In this document: positions 53,480 through 59,956 of the stretch, piece by piece
Numbering within the stretch: the stretch's first letter is position 1
Layout: each line of letters opens with the position of its first letter
DNA from: Verrucomicrobiota bacterium
GTDB taxonomy: Bacteria > Verrucomicrobiota > Verrucomicrobiia > Limisphaerales > SIBE01
DNA length: 59,956 nt
Assembly (NCBI GenBank): GCA_016871515.1
Contig: VHDE01000020.1
Span: forward strand, 1-59,956
Direction of reading: 5' to 3'
The notes under the pieces: model-generated
The model's database searches: none
Seen by the model: the letters and a program-made list of their open reading frames with translations, nothing else
What the model was told of the DNA's origin: nothing
Position numbers and translations under genes: made by a program

Positions 53480-54832
53480 TTACGATCTAACGCCCGCCTT
53501 CTGGATTGACCTGAACAAAGGATAACTGGCCGCCAACAGAAGCAGCGCATAGATGCTGTTGCGCGTGTCGCTCAACACAGCGCCAGCCAGGAATGCCACC
53601 GACCCGGTTAAGGCCAAGGCTGTCGTCCAAGGGTATCCCCAAGCTCGATAAGGACGCGCCGTTTCGGGTTCGCGCCAACGCAACACAAAGAGTGACGTGA
53701 ATGAGACGATGTAGTTGGCAACGAAAAAGAAAGCCAGGACGGTGATGACCTTCTCGAATGTCTGGCCAAAGACAATGAACAGGATCGCAATGGCCGCGCT
53801 TGAAAAGAGCGCAAGACTAGGAGTTCCACCCGTGTTCACCATGGCGATCTTCGGACTCACCATCCCATCGCGGCTCATGGCAAACAACACACGTGTGGCC
53901 ATCAAATGAAATGCGTTCAAGCCGCTGAGCATGGCCAGAATCGTCAGCCAACGGAAAATAACGTCGCCATGCCTGCCGAAGATAACCTGAGCGGCTGAAC
54001 CCGCTGCGAAGTCCGCTCCTGCGATTTGTGAAATCGGCAGGACGTGCAGCAAAGCCAGATTGAACAAGATGTATATCGCAATCACCGAAAGCACTCCGCC
54101 AACCATTGATCTGGGAATATTCCGTCCGGGCTCTCGCACTTCTTCGGAAAAATAGACGACACCAGCCCAACCATCGTACGTGTAAATGACAGACTGAAGG
54201 GCGAGCACAACAGCACCCGCGAGCGCCAGACCGGAAGGGACGTTCGCCAGGGTGGGTGTCGCTTCAGTCACGCGCCCACCGAACGCGAATGCAGCGGCGA
54301 TCAGCGCCAGGAAAGCCAGCGCCTTTACGACGCTGGTCACGTTCTGGACACGGCTGCCCCAAAGAACGCCGCGCCATTGCAGGATCGCAAAAAGAATCGT
54401 GAGGCTAACGGCAATAATCACTGTTTTGCCGCTAAGCGCAGGAAACAGCGCGCCGAGGAATTCGCCGATGACGATAGCCACGGCGGCGGTGCTGCCGCAG
54501 GTGGAAAGCCAATCGCTCCAACCGACGACGAATCCGGCGTATTCACCAAGCGCATAACGCGCGAACACGTACTGACCGCCCGAGCGGGGAATCATCGCGC
54601 CCAGCTCGGCGATGGAGATTGCTCCCAAGAAGGCGTATAATCCGCCGACAATCCACACGCCTAAGAAGAGCCATGGGTCTGGCAGTTGTTGGGCGATCAA
54701 TCCGGGGACGCGCAGAATTCCAGCGCCCACGGTATTCCCGATGATCACAGCTACGCCAAAACCGACGCCAAGCACGCGCCACAAACCGCCGGTGGACTGG
54801 CTTGTCGCGACAGGCGCATTCGTCGTTTTCAC
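53480..54832 (-). CDS. APC-superfamily amino-acid permease
   Basis: 450 residues with about 12 membrane segments. GVAVIIGNTVGAGILRVPGLIAQ is the substrate-binding TM1 motif, and GAISIAELGAMIPRSGGQYVFARYALG is the TM2-3 signature of the amino acid-polyamine-organocation family. The start is GTG 54832, overlapping the Rieske oxygenase stop (GTGA). Likely imports an amino acid or related amine used by the neighbouring enzymes. Confidence 0.88.
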   Translation of the reverse strand: MKTTNAPVATSQSTGGLWRVLGVGFGVAVIIGNTVGAGILRVPGLIAQQLPDPWLFLGVWIVGGLYAFLGAISIAELGAMIPRSGGQYVFARYALGEYAGFVVGWSDWLSTCGSTAAVAIVIGEFLGALFPALSGKTVIIAVSLTILFAILQWRGVLWGSRVQNVTSVVKALAFLALIAAAFAFGGRVTEATPTLANVPSGLALAGAVVLALQSVIYTYDGWAGVVYFSEEVREPGRNIPRSMVGGVLSVIAIYILFNLALLHVLPISQIAGADFAAGSAAQVIFGRHGDVIFRWLTILAMLSGLNAFHLMATRVLFAMSRDGMVSPKIAMVNTGGTPSLALFSSAAIAILFIVFGQTFEKVITVLAFFFVANYIVSFTSLFVLRWREPETARPYRAWGYPWTTALALTGSVAFLAGAVLSDTRNSIYALLLLAASYPLFRSIQKAGVRS

Positions 54833-56010
54833 GCAAGGCCAGTATTGAGGTCCGCGTGCAGCAAACGATGAAATAAATGTTCTCCGGCTTCACGACGCAC
54901 GGAAAGGCGACCGGCATCGTAAGCCCGCGAATTCAACCCGCGTTGAACCGACTTGCAAATGGCGATGTCTTCATCCTGAATGCGACGGCTCACCGCGATG
55001 CTCGCCCGATTGCGTTCGCGCGCGGCTTCAGAAACGTCCGGGAAATAGAAATCGAAAATGACTTCAGTCTGATCGACACCGCGCGGGATAACGAGGTTGG
55101 TGTCCATCGCGCCTTCGCACCAATTGATCATGAAGTTTGGATAAATCCAGTAATAGAGCGCGCGATCTCCCTTGCGCACGGCGCTGGTTTCGGGTTCGGC
55201 GCCTTCGCTCGTGAGTGGACTCGATTGGAGACAGTAGCGTCCGCCATTTTCGATTTTGTATTTGTTGTAGTCGAGCACGCTGTCGAGTCCCTTGTGCAGA
55301 TAAGGAACGTGATAGCCGCCATCGAGATAGTTATCGACGAAAACTTTCCAGTTGCAGTCGAGCGTCCAGTGATGGCGCTCCTGCCAATAAAGGGAGCCGA
55401 GGCCGAGCGATCGGAATTGATTGAGCAAATCGAAACCAAGAAAGTTCTCCAGCGAGAGATGCGGAGTGGTCGAATAGCCGGATCCAAGCCGGACGAATAC
55501 CCATTTCTCCCACACTGCGGTGTCGACTGGTCGCAGTCCATTCGCGCTTCGGTCGAAGTGACACACGCCCGCGAAGTCTGGCGTGCCTTTGAGTTCGCCT
55601 TCCAAGGAGTAGGTCCAACCATGGTAAGGGCAGCGGAGTTGTCCGGCTTTGCCCTCGGGTTCCGTCATAACTGCGGCAGCGTGATGACGGCACACGTTGA
55701 AGAAGCCGCGTAGAACGTGATCGGCCCCTCGGACTATGACAATCGGTTCACCGGCAATCTCGGCGGTGGCATATTGGCCGGGCTCGCGCACTTGATCCGC
55801 GCGTCCGACGATTTGCCAGGAGTTGGCCAAGACCGTCCGCGTTTCAAGGTCGTACACTTGGCGCTCCGTGTACCACTGCGCTGGAATAGTAAATGCGGCC
55901 TCAATTCGCGCGCTGGGGTCATAGCGATTAACGGTCTGATTGAGGTTGAGTGTATCCACGATTGGAAGGAGCCCTTTGGACTTAAACTCCCGAGGCCTGG
56001 CCTTTCGCAT
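54829..56010 (-). CDS. Rieske non-heme iron oxygenase alpha subunit, choline-monooxygenase-like
   Basis: 393 residues from ATG 56010, which overlaps the upstream hydrolase gene by 29 bp; a later GTG at 55959 is possible. The [2Fe-2S] Rieske motif is NVCRHHAA...RCPYHGWTYS, and the mononuclear iron site is FVDNYLDGGYHVPYLHKGL (Asp and two His). The layout resembles plant-type choline monooxygenase and quaternary-amine demethylases. Electron-transfer partners are not encoded here. Coupled to the amino-acid/amine permease at its 3' end, which suggests oxidation of an imported amine. Confidence 0.85.
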   Translation of the reverse strand: MRKARPREFKSKGLLPIVDTLNLNQTVNRYDPSARIEAAFTIPAQWYTERQVYDLETRTVLANSWQIVGRADQVREPGQYATAEIAGEPIVIVRGADHVLRGFFNVCRHHAAAVMTEPEGKAGQLRCPYHGWTYSLEGELKGTPDFAGVCHFDRSANGLRPVDTAVWEKWVFVRLGSGYSTTPHLSLENFLGFDLLNQFRSLGLGSLYWQERHHWTLDCNWKVFVDNYLDGGYHVPYLHKGLDSVLDYNKYKIENGGRYCLQSSPLTSEGAEPETSAVRKGDRALYYWIYPNFMINWCEGAMDTNLVIPRGVDQTEVIFDFYFPDVSEAARERNRASIAVSRRIQDEDIAICKSVQRGLNSRAYDAGRLSVRREAGEHLFHRLLHADLNTGLA

Positions 56011-57673
56011 TCCAGGGCTCGATGAGTCGCAGGTTTTTTCCAGACAGCGCCCGATAACAATCGGGCAGATCGAATTCGCGCAGAACGCCCGGAACAAACG
56101 CCGAAAGCGGCCAGGCGTAATCCTCTCCTTGCGCCACGTCGAGGTAGGAGGAAAGCGCGTTCTTTAGGGTGACTTGAGCAATTGGTTCCGCGAGCAGAGC
56201 GGCAAACGTTGCTGGAATCGTGCCCCATCCTTTGGCTGCCAGGTGAATTTCCTTGATTCCGGTGCGCTGCAGCCAATCGATCACGCAGAGCAGGTCGCGC
56301 GTTTTCTGGCCAGCGTAAGGGTCGTCGAGCATGAACGAATGGATCGCGGAAAAGTAGTCATTGCCATAAGGCTCAAGGAAACTGTCCTGACCGCAGGTAT
56401 TCGGCTGCGATTCACCGATCCCACGCACGTCACACGCATAAAATGGGGAGTCTGGCTCGGCGGCGATCAACTCTCGAACAAATGGTTCCTGCCGCAACTC
56501 GACGTCACTTGAATGATGCGACACATACAACACGGCGCGCGTCGGACCTTGCGGCGGGCGTGAATAGTGGGCTGTGTCGGACAACCGATAGACAATCGCA
56601 TGAACTCCACGCTCGCTCGCGATCGCGTAAGTCGTGCAGTGGTTCTTCGGAAAATCGCGGGAACGGACCGGCCGGAGAATTCGATATTCAGGAGTTCCGC
56701 TTCGATCCGCCAGGCGCAAGCACTTTCGCACCGATTCAACCAGTTTCGAGCCGGAGAGAACGCCGCGCGATTGATTGAGACGGCCTGCCTTTTCGTGCGT
56801 AAATGAGAAAACGGTTTTCGATCCGAGCGCCGAGACTTGGCCTTTGGGGGTGCACCAAAGTGTTTCGTCTTTCTCGATCGTCAATTCAGGTTCAGATTGC
56901 CGGGCTGAAATTCCAGTGATGCGATTGAACCAGCGGTACATTGCTTCCCGGTTTTCCTGCGAGTAACCGTGGTAGGTTGGTCCGACAAACAGGCTGATAT
57001 TGTCTTCGGCGCCGAGCAACGAATAGAGGCGTTTTAAGCTGCGGAACGTGTCTTCAAGACCGCGCGCGTCAAAATAATCCTTTTCTTTGCCAAGGAGAAC
57101 GACCGGTTTCGGCGCCATGGCCGCGATAAAGTCTGCATGGTCCAATCCGAGGGCCAAAACGCGGGGCGGGCATTGCTCGGTATCGGCGGGCAATTCGTTT
57201 TCCACGTTTCGCAGGAACCTGGTTACAAAACAACTGGGCGCCGCCATTGTCCAGCGTTGTTCCAAACCGCAAAGCCAAGTCGTCATGGTTCCGCCACCGG
57301 AGTTGCCGGTAACGCCGACCTGCTTGGAATCCACTTCTTCGCGACTGAGCAGATAATCGAGCGCGCGAACTCCATCCCAGGCGCGCCATGAGCCGAAGAA
57401 TTCGCCGGTTAGAAATTGTTGATTTCCCGCGTGGAGGTGCTCGCGGACGCCCACGCCAATGCGGGACTCAAGGCGATCATTCGGATATTGCAGGCGTTCG
57501 CCTTGACCGATCGGATCAAAGATCAGAACGACATAACCTTGGCGCGCGAGGCCGATTGAGCCCATCGAGGTTGCGAGCAGCGCGTGGCGGCGTGTCATCG
57601 TGCGATTGCTTTGAGCTTTCCAGTCTGAACGCTGGCGCTGGAAGGGAAAGTCCATGCCGAGCTTATAGAGCAA
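55982..57673 (-). CDS. Alpha/beta hydrolase (acetyl-xylan-esterase-like), probably 5'-deleted
   Basis: 563 codons from the TTG at 57673; the frame is open back to a TAG near 57728 with no ATG before residue 7. The nucleophile motif GVTGNSGGGTMTTWLC, LVFDP-like VLIFDPIGQGERLQY, a GLDHADFIAAMAPKPVVLLG strand and a His in FVGPTYHGYSQENREAMY define the abhydrolase core. The part that should precede GQGER (oxyanion region and first beta strands) is replaced by a short Arg-rich stretch (TMTRRHALLATSMGS), so an N-terminal or internal deletion of roughly 100 residues is inferred. A second domain follows at about 270-560. Confidence 0.7.
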   Translation of the reverse strand: MLYKLGMDFPFQRQRSDWKAQSNRTMTRRHALLATSMGSIGLARQGYVVLIFDPIGQGERLQYPNDRLESRIGVGVREHLHAGNQQFLTGEFFGSWRAWDGVRALDYLLSREEVDSKQVGVTGNSGGGTMTTWLCGLEQRWTMAAPSCFVTRFLRNVENELPADTEQCPPRVLALGLDHADFIAAMAPKPVVLLGKEKDYFDARGLEDTFRSLKRLYSLLGAEDNISLFVGPTYHGYSQENREAMYRWFNRITGISARQSEPELTIEKDETLWCTPKGQVSALGSKTVFSFTHEKAGRLNQSRGVLSGSKLVESVRKCLRLADRSGTPEYRILRPVRSRDFPKNHCTTYAIASERGVHAIVYRLSDTAHYSRPPQGPTRAVLYVSHHSSDVELRQEPFVRELIAAEPDSPFYACDVRGIGESQPNTCGQDSFLEPYGNDYFSAIHSFMLDDPYAGQKTRDLLCVIDWLQRTGIKEIHLAAKGWGTIPATFAALLAEPIAQVTLKNALSSYLDVAQGEDYAWPLSAFVPGVLREFDLPDCYRALSGKNLRLIEPWNAKGQASGV

Positions 57674-57728
57674 CCCCTTCCTTTCGTCGATGTATTCCCT
57701 GACATCGAATTGAATTAATAAGCGCGGC

Positions 57729-58210
57729 CAGCTTCCCTAATTGTTGCAGGACGTCCATGCGGTTCTCCCAAATGTGTCCGGGACGTCCCGAGACCTTGAT
57801 CAGAATCATGCAGGGCTTTGGATATGTCGCTTGCGGCAGTGAACTGCCGAAGTTGCTCCAACCACTCAGGATGTTTGGCCAGTACTTCGCCCGAGGCATT
57901 CCTCCCGAGACCAGTGTGACTAGAAGAATGAATTCGTCAATCGGGGGAAAACTGATTGCACCGATTGCTGGCGCCTTCCCATTGAACCGGAGCAATCTCA
58001 GGCCGCTAGGTTTTGGACTGCGCCAGTCCCTCTGGCGCTTTTGGGAGGCAGCAATCCAAAGCGGCAGAGGACTGCCGCAGTCCACGATGCTGTCGCGCCG
58101 ACGCATGCCCCAGTCCGATTCATGATCCCAATGCGTGTGCAAAGCGAATGGAAACGTTCCGTCAACCATCAGAACGCTCCTCGACAGCAGTCTCTGCGGC
58201 CTAATTCAAT
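57729..58210. repeat. Degenerate intergenic region with GGACTGCGGCAGTCC repeats
   Basis: About 480 bp without a convincing gene. On the minus strand 57888-57718 a coding-like stretch (EVLAKHPEWLEQLRQFTAAS) ends at a stop and may be a remnant of the hydrolase N-terminus or another gene. 58011-58041 and 58053-58085 are inverted relatives (GGACTGCGCCAGTCC and GCGGCAGAGGACTGCCGC). Confidence 0.6.
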
Positions 58211-58222
58211 TCAATTCAATTC
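58203..58222. repeat. AATTC x4 microsatellite
   Basis: Four perfect tandem AATTC units that overlap the stop codon of the Gfo/Idh gene (58211-58213). Confidence 0.85.
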
Positions 58223-59572
58223 AAGGACGCTGACGCAGGGCGCGGTAAGCTTCGTAGACTTTTTGAATATCGCCGGCTTCCGGCGCTCCGCGATGAATCC
58301 AAATGCGGTAGCGACAGCTAAAAGCCTTGCCGATTCTTTGCGATCTTCGCGTGCTTTGTGTTCACTTAGTGTTGGCGGGCTGATTCGAATAGGTTCTCCG
58401 AGCTGCAGGCTCGATCCAGCACGATAGTCCCGCCGGATAAATCGCGCGGCTTCCGGAGCGTCCAAGACTTTAAGGTTGACGCCATCCCAATGAATTTTGC
58501 GTCCGACACGCAAAGCGACGTTGCCAAGCAGGACCAATTCCGTGAGCGGTCCCGCGTAATCGAAATTCGAACCGGCCGGTTTGCCTCCCTTGCACGCTTC
58601 GATCCACTCTTTGTGATGGCCAACGGAGCGCGGCAGAATCTTCGGCGGCGGGGTAAAGTCTTTCATCAATGATTCGGGCAGCAGCTTTGGACTGCGGCGC
58701 GGATAAAAGATTTTGCCTTTGCCGCCGATAATCAGCGCTCCGTTGTCATCGAGTTTTTGTGCAGCCGGCAATTCCGTTAACTCCGGTGTAGGCTGTTTGC
58801 CGCCATCGTACCAGATGAGTTTGCAGGGCGGATTGTTCCCGCGCGCAAGAAATTCATAACGAACAATCGACCAACTCGGAGCCGTCTCGTCATTGACGAA
58901 GTCGACGCCAGCCGGCACGGGCGGCATGTCCGTGGGCCGCACAATTCCTTGCGGCCAGATCGGGCGATTGCTCCAGGTATGAACTTCGCGGACGGCGCCG
59001 ATCACACCGGCTTGTATCCACTCGACGATTTGCCGTGTCCCTTCGCTCGAATGTCCGCTGTTGCCCATTTGCGTGGCGAGCTTGTGTTCGCGAGCGGCGC
59101 GAGTAAGCTGCCGCGCTTCGTAAATCGAATGGGTCAGCGGCTTCTCGCAATAGACATGTTTGCCAAGCTTCATTGCGGCCATGGCCGCAACGGCATGAAA
59201 ATGGTCGGGCGTTGTGACGACAACTGCATCGATGTCTTTTTGTTCCAGCAGACGGCGGAAGTCCCGGTATTTTTTTGCGTTCGGGAATTTAGCGGCGGCC
59301 ACGTTCAGTGATTTCTCATCGACGTCACAAAGCGCGACAATGTTGCAGAGAGATGAGATGCTTTCGTTCGAAAGGGAGTTCAGGTTATCCGCGCCTTTGC
59401 CGCCGACGCCAATGAATCCGAGGCTGACTTTTTCATTCGGCGATTCGCCGCGCAAGATGAGCGGGCCGCTGAAGCTATAGAGGCTGGCGGCTGCCGTCGA
59501 ACCGAGCAAAAATCGGCGGCGTGAGAGATTGGCGTTTCGAGAATTGGCTGGAGTCTGGGGAAGTTTGGACAT
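58211..59572 (-). CDS. Tat-exported Gfo/Idh/MocA oxidoreductase with altered middle and C-terminus
   Basis: 453 residues. A twin-arginine signal (LSRRRFLLGSTAAASLYSFS) is followed by the NAD(P)-binding domain (SLGFIGVGGKGADN, VALCDVD) and the family EKP site (HVYCEKPLTHSIYEAR). In close relatives PVPA is followed by a ~80-residue W-rich segment ending in a GDMACH-type motif. Here PPVPAGVDF passes through VNDETAPSWSIVRYEF straight to PPCKLIWYDGG. The usual C-terminal end near YR-G---L is followed by about 65 extra residues running into a microsatellite. Both suggest a damaged but still open gene. Substrate unknown. Confidence 0.78.
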   Translation of the reverse strand: MSKLPQTPANSRNANLSRRRFLLGSTAAASLYSFSGPLILRGESPNEKVSLGFIGVGGKGADNLNSLSNESISSLCNIVALCDVDEKSLNVAAAKFPNAKKYRDFRRLLEQKDIDAVVVTTPDHFHAVAAMAAMKLGKHVYCEKPLTHSIYEARQLTRAAREHKLATQMGNSGHSSEGTRQIVEWIQAGVIGAVREVHTWSNRPIWPQGIVRPTDMPPVPAGVDFVNDETAPSWSIVRYEFLARGNNPPCKLIWYDGGKQPTPELTELPAAQKLDDNGALIIGGKGKIFYPRRSPKLLPESLMKDFTPPPKILPRSVGHHKEWIEACKGGKPAGSNFDYAGPLTELVLLGNVALRVGRKIHWDGVNLKVLDAPEAARFIRRDYRAGSSLQLGEPIRISPPTLSEHKAREDRKESARLLAVATAFGFIAERRKPAIFKKSTKLTAPCVSVLELN

Positions 59573-59694
59573 GTTTTATGGCTAATGCCTCCTCGAGAGA
59601 GGGGCATGGAGAATTTCCAAATCGGCGCTAGACGCGCCAGGCGCTCATGCGGCAAGGGGCGCATTTCATTTTGCGCTTGGATTCCTTGGTCGTA

Positions 59695-59787
59695 ACGCAG
59701 ACTTGTACTCTACTCTGCTGTATCGCCGACTTGCCGTCAGCGCCGGTTTCGCCATGTCCAGCGCGTCCGGTTTGGCGGACGCGCTGG
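59695..59787. repeat. Hairpin repeats near the right edge
   Basis: A diverged GTAACGCAGACT...CTCTGCTGTATCGCCGACT module (59692-59730) is followed by a perfect 12-bp stem CCAGCGCGTCCG / CGGACGCGCTGG (59758-59769 and 59776-59787) with a GTTTGG loop. Confidence 0.8.
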
Positions 59788-59803
59788 GGATTGAACCTTA
59801 ATC

Positions 59804-59828
59804 CGGCAGTTGGATCAACTGCCGTTTT
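59804..59828 (+). terminator. Terminator-like hairpin next to the intron end
   Basis: Perfect 8-bp stem CGGCAGTT / AACTGCCG, loop GGATC, followed by TTTT. No plus-strand gene is upstream in the window. Group IIC introns are known to insert just behind such hairpins. Confidence 0.65.
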
Positions 59829-59831
59829 CAG

Positions 59832-59956
59832 GTGTGCGCCAGTGAAGTTGGTTACTCATGGGTGAAAGTCCCATCGGTCGAGTTAGACGGTTCACGACCG
59901 AAACACAGCATCCGGGATGAGGTCGCGAGACCGAACCACAAGCGGGATGTTGAGGG
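59832..59956 (+). mobile_element. Putative 5' end of a group II intron (partial)
   Basis: The last ~125 bases begin GTGTGCGCCAG, matching the conserved GUGYG 5' end of bacterial group II introns, then contain GGGTGAAAGTCCC, the hallmark domain I stretch (a GGUGAAAGUCC-type loop), and further paired segments (GGTCGAGTTAGAC, GGTCGCGAGACC). The element is oriented left to right and continues outside the window, so domain V and the reverse transcriptase are not visible. Placement directly after a hairpin plus TTTT fits class C. Confidence 0.72.

Noticed and set aside
57663..58169. 168-residue minus-strand frame upstream of the hydrolase
   Set aside because: Mostly translated repeat sequence in a different frame from the hydrolase; no domain recognised.

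Overview
The window looks like a chromosomal segment of a Verrucomicrobiota bacterium, most likely a Limisphaerales/Pedosphaera-type soil or freshwater lineage. This is inferred from three things. There are two PSD1 (DUF1549/DUF1553) plus DUF1501 gene pairs. There are many Tat- or Sec-exported enzymes and FG-GAP/VCBS repeat proteins. Intergenic spaces are crowded with palindromic repeat families. No tRNA, rRNA or CRISPR array was recognised.

Layout. 1-7 kb: exported VCBS-repeat proteins (one cut by the left edge, one with a c-type heme motif) around a 945-residue exported PA14/CBM6-like protein. 6.5-8.8 kb: a minus-strand sugar operon (RbsD-like pyranase, sugar-phosphate isomerase/epimerase, aldo/keto reductase). 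9.1-14.3 kb: a plus-strand PSD1/DUF1501 unit with two related small proteins. 14.4-18 kb: a GbsR/MarR-type regulator and a four-gene membrane/DUF2071/methyltransferase operon, both preceded by similar inverted repeats. 18.1-24.2 kb: a complete phosphate uptake operon (phoU fusion, pstS, pstC, pstA, two pstB). 24.5-28.5 kb: pyrD, two glycosyltransferase-like genes and a small membrane protein. 28.5-32.2 kb: a tightly overlapping tyrA-aroA-cmk-plsC operon, then a CbiX-type chelatase. 33.4-35.1 kb: a hybrid-type histidine kinase in decay. 35.2-40.6 kb: a branched-chain amino-acid ABC transporter (livKHMGF). 41-44.9 kb: the second PSD1/DUF1501 pair. 45-52 kb: transaldolase, MiaE, a cupin, an exported triple-RidA protein and three genes each broken by a single-base shift. 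52-59.6 kb: an exported SelA-like PLP protein, then a minus-strand block of Gfo/Idh oxidoreductase, alpha/beta hydrolase, Rieske oxygenase and amino-acid permease. The right edge enters what looks like the 5' end of a group II intron placed just behind a terminator-like hairpin.

The most interesting items are these. (1) Tandem PstB ATPases carry complementary motif defects, so a PstB1:PstB2 heterodimer would have exactly one canonical and one degenerate ATP site. (2) PhoU is fused to a low-molecular-weight phosphatase/arsenate-reductase fold whose catalytic Cys is Asp. (3) An exported three-domain RidA protein lies close to an exported PLP enzyme. (4) Several modular hairpin repeat families often sit inside operons; two copies of one family share a palindromic core but have different, still self-complementary, outer arms. 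(5) A twin operator is suggested for the GbsR-like regulator. Coding assignments rest on reading translated motifs; no database search was possible.
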